Part shown: positions 1-5,749 of the stretch, piece after piece
Numbering within the stretch: position 1 is the stretch's first letter
How the letters are laid out: each line of letters opens with the position of its first letter
Source: CBFFRJ01 sp051486985
Lineage (GTDB): Bacteria > Pseudomonadota > Gammaproteobacteria > Enterobacterales > Enterobacteriaceae
Direction of reading: 5' to 3'
DNA length: 6,067 bases
Assembly (NCBI RefSeq): GCF_051486985.1
Contig: NZ_JAHVDV010000060.1
Location: 1 to 6,067, forward strand
The notes under the pieces: model-generated
Database searches by the model: none
Seen by the model: only the letters and a program-made list of their open reading frames with translations
What the model was told of the DNA's origin: nothing
Translations under genes and position numbers: made by a program

Positions 1-144
1 TACTGCCATCAGGCCCTTGAGAAAGGGGAGCTGGTGCAGATCTTCCCGCAATGGCGCAGCGTGCCGGGGATTGTCCACCTGGTGTTCACCACCCGCAAAG
101 GGCTGCCGCCCGCAGTCAGGGCACTGATTGACAGTCTGGCCACG
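1..144 (+). repeat. Left copy of a 144-bp perfect terminal direct repeat
   Basis: Bases 1-144 are identical to bases 5924-6067, in the same orientation, with no mismatch when read side by side. The repeat lies wholly inside the LysR coding frame and is in frame in both places (48 codons). Both window edges fall within the repeat, so its true length may be greater. The offset between copies is 5923 bp. The left copy continues into the stop codon at 169-171; the right copy is cut by the window end 27 bases before the equivalent stop. Confidence 0.97.
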
Positions 145-171
145 TCGTTTGCGGCGTTAAAAAGGTTGTGA
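1..171 (+). CDS. LysR-family transcriptional regulator, C-terminal end (5' part outside window)
   Basis: The frame is open from base 1 and ends at TGA 169-171, giving 56 residues that begin YCHQALEKGELV and end SFAALKRL. The pattern (a Gly-Glu-Leu-Val step, then a Pro-Gln-Trp strand, then IVHLVFTTRKGLPPAVRALIDSL) is the end of the effector-binding domain of LysR-type regulators: the last beta strands and the closing helix with its conserved 'P..r.fidfl' element. LysR proteins bind DNA through an N-terminal winged helix and respond to small ligands through this C-terminal domain. The DNA-binding part would lie to the left of the window, so the target genes cannot be named. The first 144 bases recur exactly at the right end of the window. 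Family assignment is fairly secure; whether the full gene is intact cannot be seen here. Confidence 0.8.
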   Translation, partial: YCHQALEKGELVQIFPQWRSVPGIVHLVFTTRKGLPPAVRALIDSLATSFAALKRL

Positions 172-183
172 TTCTGCCAACGT

Positions 184-236
184 CGCCCCTCACCCCTGCC
201 CTCTCCCCAAAGGGGCGAGGGAGAAAACCGCCCCTC
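184..236. repeat. GC-rich REP-like palindromic element after the LysR gene
   Basis: CCCTCTCCCC (199-208) pairs with GGGGCGAGGG (212-221) across an AAA loop, with one T-C mismatch in a 10-bp stem. The octamer CGCCCCTC occurs at 184-191 and again at 229-236, so the central GGGGCG (212-217) could also pair with CGCCCC on either side, giving alternative folds. There is no T-run after the stem, so it is not a standard intrinsic terminator for the LysR gene, although it could help shield a 3' end. C/G-rich hairpins of this style between genes are common in enterobacteria. Exact family assignment is not possible by eye. Confidence 0.55.
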
Positions 237-319
237 TCCACTTGCGCATATTAAAAATAAATAATTACCCTTTTATTTATTCACAAAAAAAATATAAAGC
301 AAAGCTCAATCACTCTTTC

Positions 320-339
320 ATTTAATTCATAAAATAAAT
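320..339. promoter_or_regulatory. Imperfect AT-rich palindrome, candidate ROK operator
   Basis: Arms ATTTAATT (320-327) and AAATAAAT (332-339) are inverted copies matching at 7 of 8 positions around a 4-base centre. ROK repressors such as NagC and Mlc bind AT-rich inverted repeats of about 20 bp, so this is a natural candidate for autoregulation by the adjacent regulator. In such AT-rich DNA, palindromes of this quality can arise by chance. Confidence 0.25.
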
Positions 340-363
340 AACTAAAAAACCATAATTTAAGCA

Positions 364-379
364 TGTGACCGACCTCAAT
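364..379. promoter_or_regulatory. Candidate CRP (cAMP receptor protein) site
   Basis: TGTGA at 364-368, six bases, then TCAAT at 375-379. The left half-site matches the CRP consensus fully and the right half matches 3 of 5. Its centre is about 80 bases upstream of the start predicted from the 418/441 promoter, within the range used by upstream CRP activation. It fits a catabolic sugar operon but is unproven. Confidence 0.35.
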
Positions 380-517
380 AAATTAGTATGGAATACAAAC
401 TAAATAAGTAAAATAGCTTTACAAGCTGTGCATCTCAGGCAATAAATACGCAAAAAAGGACATCAGGGAAGATTCATTTCTTTGATTAAGTATGGAAAGC
501 AGACTAAAAGAGTATTC

Positions 518-1705
518 ATGATGAATGCAGGCATCCCCAATACCTTACGGCAGATGAACTCCACTCTGGTGTTAAATATTATTCGCCAGCATGGACCGCT
601 ATCCAGAGCGCAGGTAGCCAAAATAAGCGGCATAACCAAAGCCACGATCTCTGACATTATTAGCGGCTTAATTCATGAAGGCACCATTTATGAGGGCGGT
701 GTCAGCGCGCAAACCGGCCAGGGCAGAAAAGGCATCCTGCTTAATTTTGATCCCTTTGCCAGACTGGGGGTGGGGATTGATTTAGGCGGAACCAAGATAA
801 CTTATTCCGTCTTCAATCTGGACGCCGAAATCTTATATAAGAAGCGTGAAGCTACGTGGAAAACCAGCGATCGGGACATCTTTATTGAGCAATTGATCAA
901 CGGTGTGGCCAGCTTTATTCGGGAAAGCGGCGTGGACAAGAGCAGGATAAGCGTCATTGGCCTCGCAACGCCTGGGATTATTGATATCAACCGCGGCGTG
1001 GTACTGGAAGGGTCCCCCAATCTGCCCAACTGGGGCAATCTTGCCCTCGCCGACGCACTCACCCGGAGTCTTTATATTCCGGTGGTACTGGAAAACGATA
1101 TTCGGGCGGCGCTGGTAGGCGAAATGTGGTGTGGAAAATGCCGTGATATCAGTAGTGCTGCCCTGATCGGTATTGGCACCGGCCTCGGTTCAGCCCTGCT
1201 GATTGACGGTAAAATCATTCGCGGGGCGAATAACGCAGCTGGCGAAATTGGCTATATGATTTTTGGCCGTGAACAGCTCTTTCAGGACTGGCGAAATAAA
1301 GGCTGTTTTGAAAGTTACTGCTCCGGCTCGGGTCTAAGTGAACGTGCTATGACGCTGCTTCGCCAGCCGATGACATTAGAGCAGGTAATTCAGAGCGTTG
1401 AGCAGAACGATCCGCTCGCCTGCGCGCTGATTGACGAAATGGCCGATTATCTGGCGATGGGCATTATTAATCTGGCCGCTATAGCCAATCTGCAAAAAGT
1501 CATTTTAACCGGAGGCGTTACCCATGCAGCGGATTATTTCCTGCCACGGGTACAGACGGTTCTCGACAGGCAATTGTCAACCAATATGCACGTTACGGTT
1601 GAATTATCAGAACTTCGGGAAAAAGCCCCGCTTCACGGCATTGCTATTCTGGCGCTTTCAACGCTTTACCCCTCAATCGAGTTTATTCCAGAAACGCAGC
1701 TTTAA
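518..1705 (+). CDS. ROK-family (NagC/Mlc-like) transcriptional regulator
   Basis: The protein is 395 residues from ATG 518, a normal length for ROK repressors. An N-terminal winged helix-turn-helix lies at about residues 15-60 (SRAQVAKISGITKATISDII, then a GRKG wing). A ROK sugar-kinase-like domain follows: phosphate loop DLGGTK at about 88-93, the NDIRAA segment carrying the sugar-kinase Asp at about 194, and GIGTGLGSA at about 218-226. The usual ROK zinc motif is degenerate: the His and the CxCG pair are replaced by Tyr246, Gln256 and Trp258, and only Cys263 remains. By family knowledge it should bind operator DNA and release it on binding a sugar or sugar phosphate. It is first in the operon, 30 bases before the hydrolase gene, so it probably controls itself and the two genes after it. 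Start choice: ATG 518 has AAAGAG 5 bases upstream and gives the normal ROK N-terminus. An in-frame TTG at 482 (AGGGAAG at 465-471) or ATG 521 are alternatives. Tandem stops TAATAA end it. Confidence 0.88.
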   Translation: MMNAGIPNTLRQMNSTLVLNIIRQHGPLSRAQVAKISGITKATISDIISGLIHEGTIYEGGVSAQTGQGRKGILLNFDPFARLGVGIDLGGTKITYSVFNLDAEILYKKREATWKTSDRDIFIEQLINGVASFIRESGVDKSRISVIGLATPGIIDINRGVVLEGSPNLPNWGNLALADALTRSLYIPVVLENDIRAALVGEMWCGKCRDISSAALIGIGTGLGSALLIDGKIIRGANNAAGEIGYMIFGREQLFQDWRNKGCFESYCSGSGLSERAMTLLRQPMTLEQVIQSVEQNDPLACALIDEMADYLAMGIINLAAIANLQKVILTGGVTHAADYFLPRVQTVLDRQLSTNMHVTVELSELREKAPLHGIAILALSTLYPSIEFIPETQL

Positions 1706-1735
1706 TAATGCTGGCGAGTTAACAAGGAGAATAGG

Positions 1736-3016
1736 ATGGCAGGAATCCACTTACACCCGCACGATATTCTGGACGAAGGCATGGACGCTATTCTGCAGCG
1801 CATTGACGGCATGCAGAGTGTTGAACATCTCTTCGTCGAGCTCAATACCATTTTCGAGCGCAATCCCTATCCGACAGGCGTCTTGCCGCATAACCCCGTT
1901 CACGATTCGGTGATGGGTAACGGCATGCTACACGTCAATATCTACAGCGGTGACGCACGTATCCAGCAAAGCATCGATGCTGGCGTCCTCGCCGGAAATG
2001 ACCCTCTGTTAGCCGTGAAGCATGCCACCGAGGGCACACGTTTTAAGGTCATTCCGTGGGTCAATATTCTGAATGGCGACTTTGCTGGCGATGTAAAAAG
2101 TAACCATGTTATTGATTACCGAGGGCGGATTATTAAATATTGGCTGTGCCCGAACGCGCCGGACGTCGCGGATTACTGGCAAAAAACCTTCAGTCGTATC
2201 AAGGAAAGATACGGATATGACACTTTCCTGATTGACCGCATTCGCTTCCCGGACTGGGCGGGTAAAGAGGTCAACCCGGCAGGACTGTTCACCTGCTTCT
2301 GCCCACACTGCCAGAACGCCATGAAGGAACAGGGGATTGACCCGCAAGCGGTAAAAGCAGAGCTGGAAACCCTTTCCGACGCGCTTGCAGAGGGCAATTT
2401 TGATGTTCCGGTCGAGGCATTTCGCAACAACCCGCTTATCGCACGCTGGATTGCCTTTCGCCAGCAGAGCGTCACCGGACTGGTAGAGCGCATTCTGAAA
2501 CAGGCCAAAGAGAACATTGGCGACATCCATTTCTGGCTCGATCTCTGGCCACCCGCCTGGAGCTGGATCCTCGGTCAGGACTACCACGCGTTGACCCGTC
2601 ATGCGGATACGCTCAAACATTTTCCCTATCATAAGCTGGGTGGGGGCGCGGATGTGCAGGGACTGGTTAACTTCTTCGCCAGCGATGAAGACACCCAGGA
2701 GCTGGCCTTCTCGGCGGTGAAAAAACTGTTCGACCTGCCCTACGACCTGACTTACGCCGACTTCAAACGGTCTGGTTTCCCGATTCGTTTCGTCAAAGAA
2801 CAAAACGACCGGGTGCGGCAACTTTCTCAGCCGGGCACCTTTATTTTCAGCGGCATACAGATGTGGAATTTACCGCCCGACGAACTGCTTGATGCTGTGC
2901 ACGCAGCCAAAGCGAGTGCCTGCGATGACCTGCTTTACTACTGCTATGGATGGGCCGACCAGGCGCTGTTTGACGCTATCGGCGAGGAAGAAAAAAACAA
3001 AGGAGCTGAACAATGA
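1736..3016 (+). CDS. Putative cytoplasmic TIM-barrel glycoside hydrolase (GHL10-like)
   Basis: 426 residues, with a strong ribosome site AAGGAGA (1724-1730) 5 bases before ATG. No signal peptide or membrane segment is seen, so it should act in the cytoplasm. The pattern is that of a (beta/alpha)8 barrel of the glycoside-hydrolase-like type: strand FKVIPWVN (103-110), then YDTFLIDRIRFP (161-172) with Asp167 and Arg168-Arg170 at a strand end where these families place active-site residues, a CFCPHC cluster (187-192), strand FWLDLWPP (266-273), and late strands FIFSGIQMW (369-377) and LLYYCYGW (399-406). Comparable CxCxxC insertions after an 'R.P' strand occur in several TIM-barrel glycosidase families. 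The gene sits between a sugar-type ROK regulator and a transporter and overlaps the latter by 4 bases, which supports a role in breaking down an imported glycoside. Substrate and catalytic pair are not identified; a non-hydrolytic sugar enzyme with the same fold is possible. Confidence 0.65.
   Translation: MAGIHLHPHDILDEGMDAILQRIDGMQSVEHLFVELNTIFERNPYPTGVLPHNPVHDSVMGNGMLHVNIYSGDARIQQSIDAGVLAGNDPLLAVKHATEGTRFKVIPWVNILNGDFAGDVKSNHVIDYRGRIIKYWLCPNAPDVADYWQKTFSRIKERYGYDTFLIDRIRFPDWAGKEVNPAGLFTCFCPHCQNAMKEQGIDPQAVKAELETLSDALAEGNFDVPVEAFRNNPLIARWIAFRQQSVTGLVERILKQAKENIGDIHFWLDLWPPAWSWILGQDYHALTRHADTLKHFPYHKLGGGADVQGLVNFFASDEDTQELAFSAVKKLFDLPYDLTYADFKRSGFPIRFVKEQNDRVRQLSQPGTFIFSGIQMWNLPPDELLDAVHAAKASACDDLLYYCYGWADQALFDAIGEEEKNKGAEQ
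3001..3016 (+). promoter_or_regulatory. Translational coupling site between hydrolase and transporter genes
   Basis: AGGAG at 3001-3005 lies 7 bases before ATG 3013, and the ATGA at 3013-3016 joins the transporter start to the hydrolase stop (TGA 3014-3016). This fixes the transporter start and indicates coupled translation of the two proteins. Confidence 0.85.
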
Positions 3017-4170
3017 CTAACGCGCAGAAGTGGAAGGTCTTTTTCCTGCTGTTTATGACCATGTTTTTACTTGGCGGCATTCAAAACACCAAAGGGCTGA
3101 TTCTCGAACAGGTGCAACACAGTATCGACCTCAATTTGAGCCAGGTGGGTACGCTTATCACGCTGTTCCAGATTGGCTTCCTGATCTCCAGTTTACTGAC
3201 CGGCTACCTGACCGATAAAAAAGGCCTCAAGGTGATGATGCTGATTGGCTCATTGCTGATGATAGTCGGCCTGATGGGGACCAGTCTGGCCTACACGGTC
3301 GCACTGTTCTTCGGTTTCTATCTGGTTATCGGACTGGGAATTGGCTCAATGATGGTGTCGATTGTGACCGTCATCCCGACGTTCTATAAAGAAAAAGCTG
3401 GGATGATGTTCAATATCTCGAATGCGATGTTCGGCGTCGGGATGATAGTGACCCCGCTGATTTTGCATCAATTGTTTGCCAACAGCGTCTCCTGGCGCAG
3501 CTTCTATGTCGGCATCGCAGTGATTGTGGTGGTACTGGTACTGGTGCTGAGCACCCTGAAATTAGAAAATACGGCACAGTCTTCCATGAAGATCAGTGAC
3601 TTTGTGCAACTGCTGGGGCAGAAAGATGTGATGATTGTTATCGCATTTTTACTGTTCTACGTGGCCGCCGAAGCCGCATTCCTGAATTTCTTCCCGATTT
3701 TCTATGCAGCCCTGGATATTAACGGACTGGATGCCGCTGGCAAAGCCGCCAAAGCTGCTTATGTGATCTCTTCCTTTGCGGGTCTGTTTACCATTGGACG
3801 CGTGATCGGCGGATTTATCACTCTGAAGTTGGGAGAGCGCAGGACGCTGATCGGATTCTCGGTACTGTCGCTGGCCTCCATCATTGCCAGCCGCATGCTG
3901 GTCGTGGAGTTCGTCTATCTGTTTATGCTGTTCGGATTTGCCATGTCGGTGCTGTTCCCAACGGCGGCGGCCATTGCTACCCGTTTAACTACCAAAAGCG
4001 GTTCAGTGATGGGGCTGATTTATGTCGCCTCCGGCTTCGGTGGCGCGCTGGCAGGTTCGGTAATTGGGCTTATATCAGACAGTTACGGTATCGCTACCGG
4101 GTTTAATTTCATCATCGCCTTCGTGGTCGTGTTCCTTATCCTTGCAATGATAATAAGAGAAAGAGCGTAG
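3013..4170 (+). CDS. MFS transporter, probably sugar/glycoside uptake
   Basis: 385 residues, almost entirely hydrophobic segments consistent with 12 membrane helices in two six-helix halves, the usual size for a bacterial MFS permease. Helix 1 is at about residues 8-27. The MFS motif A between helices 2 and 3 reads GYLTDKKGLK (Gly64, Asp68, Gly71), and a relic of it recurs between helices 8 and 9 as GGFITLKLGERR. A charged cytoplasmic linker between helices 6 and 7 contains LKLENTAQSSMK. It would sit in the inner membrane and move its substrate by proton symport. MFS subfamilies are hard to tell apart by eye; the general look recalls the sugar-permease side (FucP-like), and the context with a ROK regulator and a glycosidase-like enzyme points to sugar or glycoside import. 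Export cannot be excluded. It is the last gene of the operon and is followed by a terminator. Confidence 0.85.
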   Translation: MTNAQKWKVFFLLFMTMFLLGGIQNTKGLILEQVQHSIDLNLSQVGTLITLFQIGFLISSLLTGYLTDKKGLKVMMLIGSLLMIVGLMGTSLAYTVALFFGFYLVIGLGIGSMMVSIVTVIPTFYKEKAGMMFNISNAMFGVGMIVTPLILHQLFANSVSWRSFYVGIAVIVVVLVLVLSTLKLENTAQSSMKISDFVQLLGQKDVMIVIAFLLFYVAAEAAFLNFFPIFYAALDINGLDAAGKAAKAAYVISSFAGLFTIGRVIGGFITLKLGERRTLIGFSVLSLASIIASRMLVVEFVYLFMLFGFAMSVLFPTAAAIATRLTTKSGSVMGLIYVASGFGGALAGSVIGLISDSYGIATGFNFIIAFVVVFLILAMIIRERA

Positions 4171-4188
4171 TAACTGCAGTGTCTGTTT

Positions 4189-4234
4189 GGCGGCAGTCTG
4201 GACTCCCCCCTTCTGGATAATTGCCGCCTTTTTT
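4189..4234 (+). terminator. Rho-independent terminator of the ROK-hydrolase-MFS operon
   Basis: GGCGGCA (4189-4195) pairs with TGCCGCC (4222-4228) and is followed at once by six T residues (4229-4234). The stem can extend by a G-U and a T-A pair; the loop is long, about 22-26 bases. Its position 18 bases after the transporter stop fits the operon end. Confidence 0.75.
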
Positions 4235-4420
4235 AACCCGCATGGGTATGCCTGTCTTCTTCATTGACCTCGAAAAGGCTCTCCGCCATAACAGGGGGGA
4301 GCGGCTTATTTTAAGACGTCGTTTACGCGCCAGCTGCACATAGTGACTGGTCAGGGTGTGGACAGATTTCTTCCCTTTCAGACCGTTAAACGTTCCGATC
4401 GCCGTGTTATTGTTTTAAAT
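4235..4420. other. Gene-free stretch between operon terminator and permease pseudogene
   Basis: No supported gene. On the - strand the frame of the neighbouring permease fragment stays open below the stop at 4415-4417, with an unrecognised sequence that includes IGTFNGLKGKKSVHTL. It has no start or ribosome site of note and runs into the terminator and the transporter gene on the other strand. It may be a remnant of another lost gene. Confidence 0.4.
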
Positions 4421-4681
4421 TTACCAGGAATCGGGAAGGGTGTCAGTCAGGGTGATTCCGGCATTAGGCAGCGCATAGGAAATAAGGAACTGTTGCACCA
4501 GTAAAGATGTGCCGCGAATAATCCAGACATAAAAGCGCATAAGATTTTCCAGCGGCGCAGGACCCTATCAGCGAATTAATGCAAAACTAACCACATGAAT
4601 TAAAACAAAAAAAACAATAAGCGGTAATGGAATAGTAAATATCAGCCCGGCATACAGCATCGGCCAAAAAGAATCGGGCAC
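4421..4681 (-). pseudogene. Decayed amino-acid ABC transporter permease fragment
   Basis: Reading the - strand from GTG (4681-4679), one frame gives VPDSFWPMLYAGLIFTIPLP and a hydrophobic stretch ending FALIR. Two consecutive stops TGA TAG (4570-4565) follow, then in the same frame GPAPLENLMRFYVWIIRGTS and LLVQQFLISYALPNAGITL up to a TAA at 4423-4421. The signature 'yv.viRGTpLLVQlfliyyglP..Gi', preceded by a first transmembrane helix, is typical of the N-terminal half of polar-amino-acid ABC permeases (HisM/GlnP/YecS type). The tandem stops replace the usual 'LS' of 'ALIRLSG'. The second half of the protein, with the cytoplasmic EAA loop, is missing. The GTG may not be the original start. No partner ATPase or binding protein is present. 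It is almost certainly non-functional and marks decayed DNA next to the operon. Confidence 0.75.
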
Positions 4682-4916
4682 TAAAGATAACCCATCAGGC
4701 GCACGTCTCCTTCCCTGAAATTATTATTTTTAATGGCAATAAGTTAAACGACATAAAGTATATAAATAAGACGGAGCCAACACGGGGTAATTCGGGGCGT
4801 ATCCAGAGATACAAAGAATGTTTATGCGTTTAAGATATAAAGAGAGGATTTTATAACAGCCAGGTTACCCGTTACAGCCAGACATAAACGGGTAGTTAAC
4901 GTTAGCCTCAATAAAC
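4682..4916. other. AT-rich spacer without a gene, downstream of vapC
   Basis: No coding sequence is supported. On the - strand, bases just upstream of the permease fragment contain AAGGAG-type sequence at about 4706-4713 and AT-rich runs at 4720-4770, perhaps the remains of that gene's own promoter region. The stretch also holds a pair of ACAGCCAG repeats and an inverted repeat, listed separately. Confidence 0.4.
4856..4894. repeat. Inverted repeat and paired direct repeats downstream of vapC
   Basis: TACCCGTT (4866-4873) and AACGGGTA (4887-4894) form a perfect 8-bp stem with a 13-base loop. The octamer ACAGCCAG occurs at 4856-4863 and 4874-4881, 18 bases apart, the second copy inside the loop. 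The stem lies 22 bases past the vapC stop on the - strand but has no T-run in either direction, so it could be a weak vapBC 3'-end hairpin or an unrelated recombination or protein-binding site. Confidence 0.45.
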
Positions 4917-5324
4917 TCAGGCCTGCACAGTCCAGTCAGCCAGCCGTAGACCCGGGACACGTTCGAATTCGCGCGTATTATTGGTGACCAGAACCAGCCC
5001 CAGTGCACGCGCATGGGCAGCAATCATACTGTCGTAGGGGCCAATCGGCGTACCCAATTTTGCCATTTCTGCTCGAATTTGCCCGGTATGGGTTGCGGCT
5101 TCAATCCCATAATTGAGGACTTCCAGCCTGGCGACAAATCCTTCAACAACCCGTAGATTTTTTTCTGGTATAACGGATTTTTCTGCACCGTAAATCAGCT
5201 CCATCATGGTGATTGAGCTGATACACATACGGTCATAATGTTGCTGAAAAGCCTCTCGAACAATTTGCGGTTTGTTCTTGATGGTAAAGATGCAAATATT
5301 GGTATCCAGCATGTATTTAAGCAT
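4917..5324 (-). CDS. vapC: VapC toxin, PIN-domain ribonuclease
   Basis: 135 residues, the full normal length. The PIN-domain acidic residues are present: Asp7 in MLDTNICIF, Glu42 in MMELIYGAEKS, Asp98 in GPYDSMIAAHA, and the closing VTNNTREFERV with Glu119. Enterobacterial VapC proteins of the MvpT type cut initiator tRNA in the anticodon stem and so stop translation; the sequence here is very close to that type from memory, including TNICIFTIKNKP and ATHTGQIRAE. The start codon overlaps the antitoxin stop by one base (TAATG on the - strand), with GGGAAG just upstream, so toxin synthesis is coupled to antitoxin synthesis. All key residues are intact, so the toxin should be active and held in check by VapB. 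Confidence 0.95.
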   Translation of the reverse strand: MLKYMLDTNICIFTIKNKPQIVREAFQQHYDRMCISSITMMELIYGAEKSVIPEKNLRVVEGFVARLEVLNYGIEAATHTGQIRAEMAKLGTPIGPYDSMIAAHARALGLVLVTNNTREFERVPGLRLADWTVQA

Positions 5325-5554
5325 TACAATTCTTCCCTGCTTTGCTCTGCTGATTGCTCACGCTCGCTCATAAAGTCAGGACTGGCGCTCTCGCCATCGA
5401 ACCAGCTATCCCATGCTTCTCCTGCTGGCGTAATAATACGAGTCCGACCCAGCGCTACAATTTCCACCTGTTTTACATCGTCAGGCAAAGCTACGGCTTT
5501 AGGTAAACGCACTGCCTGACTACGATTACTTTTAAAAAGCGTCGTTTTTTCCAT
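5324..5554 (-). CDS. vapB: VapB antitoxin, AbrB/SpoVT-type DNA-binding protein
   Basis: 76 residues, the usual length for this antitoxin. The N-terminal half (about 1-45) is a swapped-hairpin AbrB domain with the family pattern FKSNRSQAVRLPK, then a strand VEIVALGRTRIITP. The C-terminal part, including WDSWFDG (48-54), is the segment that wraps the toxin and blocks the PIN active site in related complexes. VapB neutralises VapC and, alone or with VapC, represses the operon promoter. ATG at 5554-5552 has a perfect AGGAGG ribosome site (5564-5559 on the - strand) 4 bases upstream, giving the antitoxin the stronger initiation of the pair. It is first in the operon and overlaps vapC by one base. 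Confidence 0.94.
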   Translation of the reverse strand: MEKTTLFKSNRSQAVRLPKAVALPDDVKQVEIVALGRTRIITPAGEAWDSWFDGESASPDFMSEREQSAEQSREEL

Positions 5555-5584
5555 GTTCCCTCCTTTGATGAAAATTTATCCGAT

Positions 5585-5640
5585 AAGCGTAAAGCATACG
5601 TGGGATATGTCAACGGGATATACATGCTGTCTCGTATTTC
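5585..5640 (-). promoter_or_regulatory. vapBC promoter/operator region
   Basis: On the - strand a perfect -35-like TTGACA lies at 5613-5608, but no well-placed -10 follows it; TATGCT at 5598-5593 is the best -10-like hexamer and pairs only with a poor -35. Two direct GGGATAT copies on the + strand (5602-5608 and 5615-5621), spaced 13 bp apart, are flanked by GCAT (5594-5597) and ATGC (5624-5627). Just upstream, GTAT-TTC-ATAC forms a small palindrome. Repeats in this position suit VapBC autoregulation, but the exact operator is inferred. Confidence 0.45.
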
Positions 5641-5749
5641 ATACTGACCACATGGGGCACTCTCTTCATCAAATCTGCGCCAGTCCGTCGTCAATGAACA
5701 GTTCGATATCATTGATATAACTTGCTCATCGGAGGCGAGGAGCAGCACT
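5641..5749. other. Unassigned sequence between vapBC and the LysR fragment
   Basis: The LysR frame stays open upstream to a TGA at 5645-5647, but the residues between it and about 5750 do not resemble LysR. This suggests the join with foreign DNA lies a little left of 5750. A 13-bp perfect palindrome, ATATCA-T-TGATAT, lies at 5706-5718, close to the join. No transposon end or integrase is recognised here. Confidence 0.4.

Larger units (their letters stand above)
241..517 (+). promoter_or_regulatory. AT-rich control region upstream of the ROK operon
   Basis: This stretch is strikingly AT-rich compared with the coding DNA on both sides and holds no convincing gene. A possible sigma-70 promoter is TTTACA at 418-423 and AATAAA at 441-446 with a 17-bp gap: a good -35 and a mediocre -10. 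Another -10-like hexamer, TAAAAT, lies at 409-414 without a good -35. The AT-richness also fits H-NS binding, as often seen upstream of acquired operons. The operon presumably starts transcription here because it is the only sizeable gap before the ROK gene. The exact start is a guess. Confidence 0.45.

Noticed and set aside
482..517. TTG start giving 12 extra residues on the ROK regulator
   Set aside because: An AGGGAAG lies 10 bases upstream, so it is possible, but ATG 518 has a closer ribosome site and gives the usual ROK N-terminus. It is kept only as an alternative.
1524..1913. A 129-codon + strand frame bridging the ROK and hydrolase genes
   Set aside because: It overlaps both real genes in another frame and lacks any recognisable domain.
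2009..2821. A 270-codon open frame on the - strand opposite the hydrolase gene
   Set aside because: It lies wholly inside the well-supported hydrolase gene, has no family-like motifs, and is the usual antisense shadow of a codon-biased gene.
4136..4339. A 67-codon - strand open frame below the permease fragment
   Set aside because: It has no clear ribosome site, crosses the operon terminator and overlaps the end of the transporter gene on the opposite strand; its residues are not recognised.
4866..4894. Rho-independent terminator for vapBC
   Set aside because: The stem is perfect but no T-run follows on either strand, so it is listed only as an inverted repeat.
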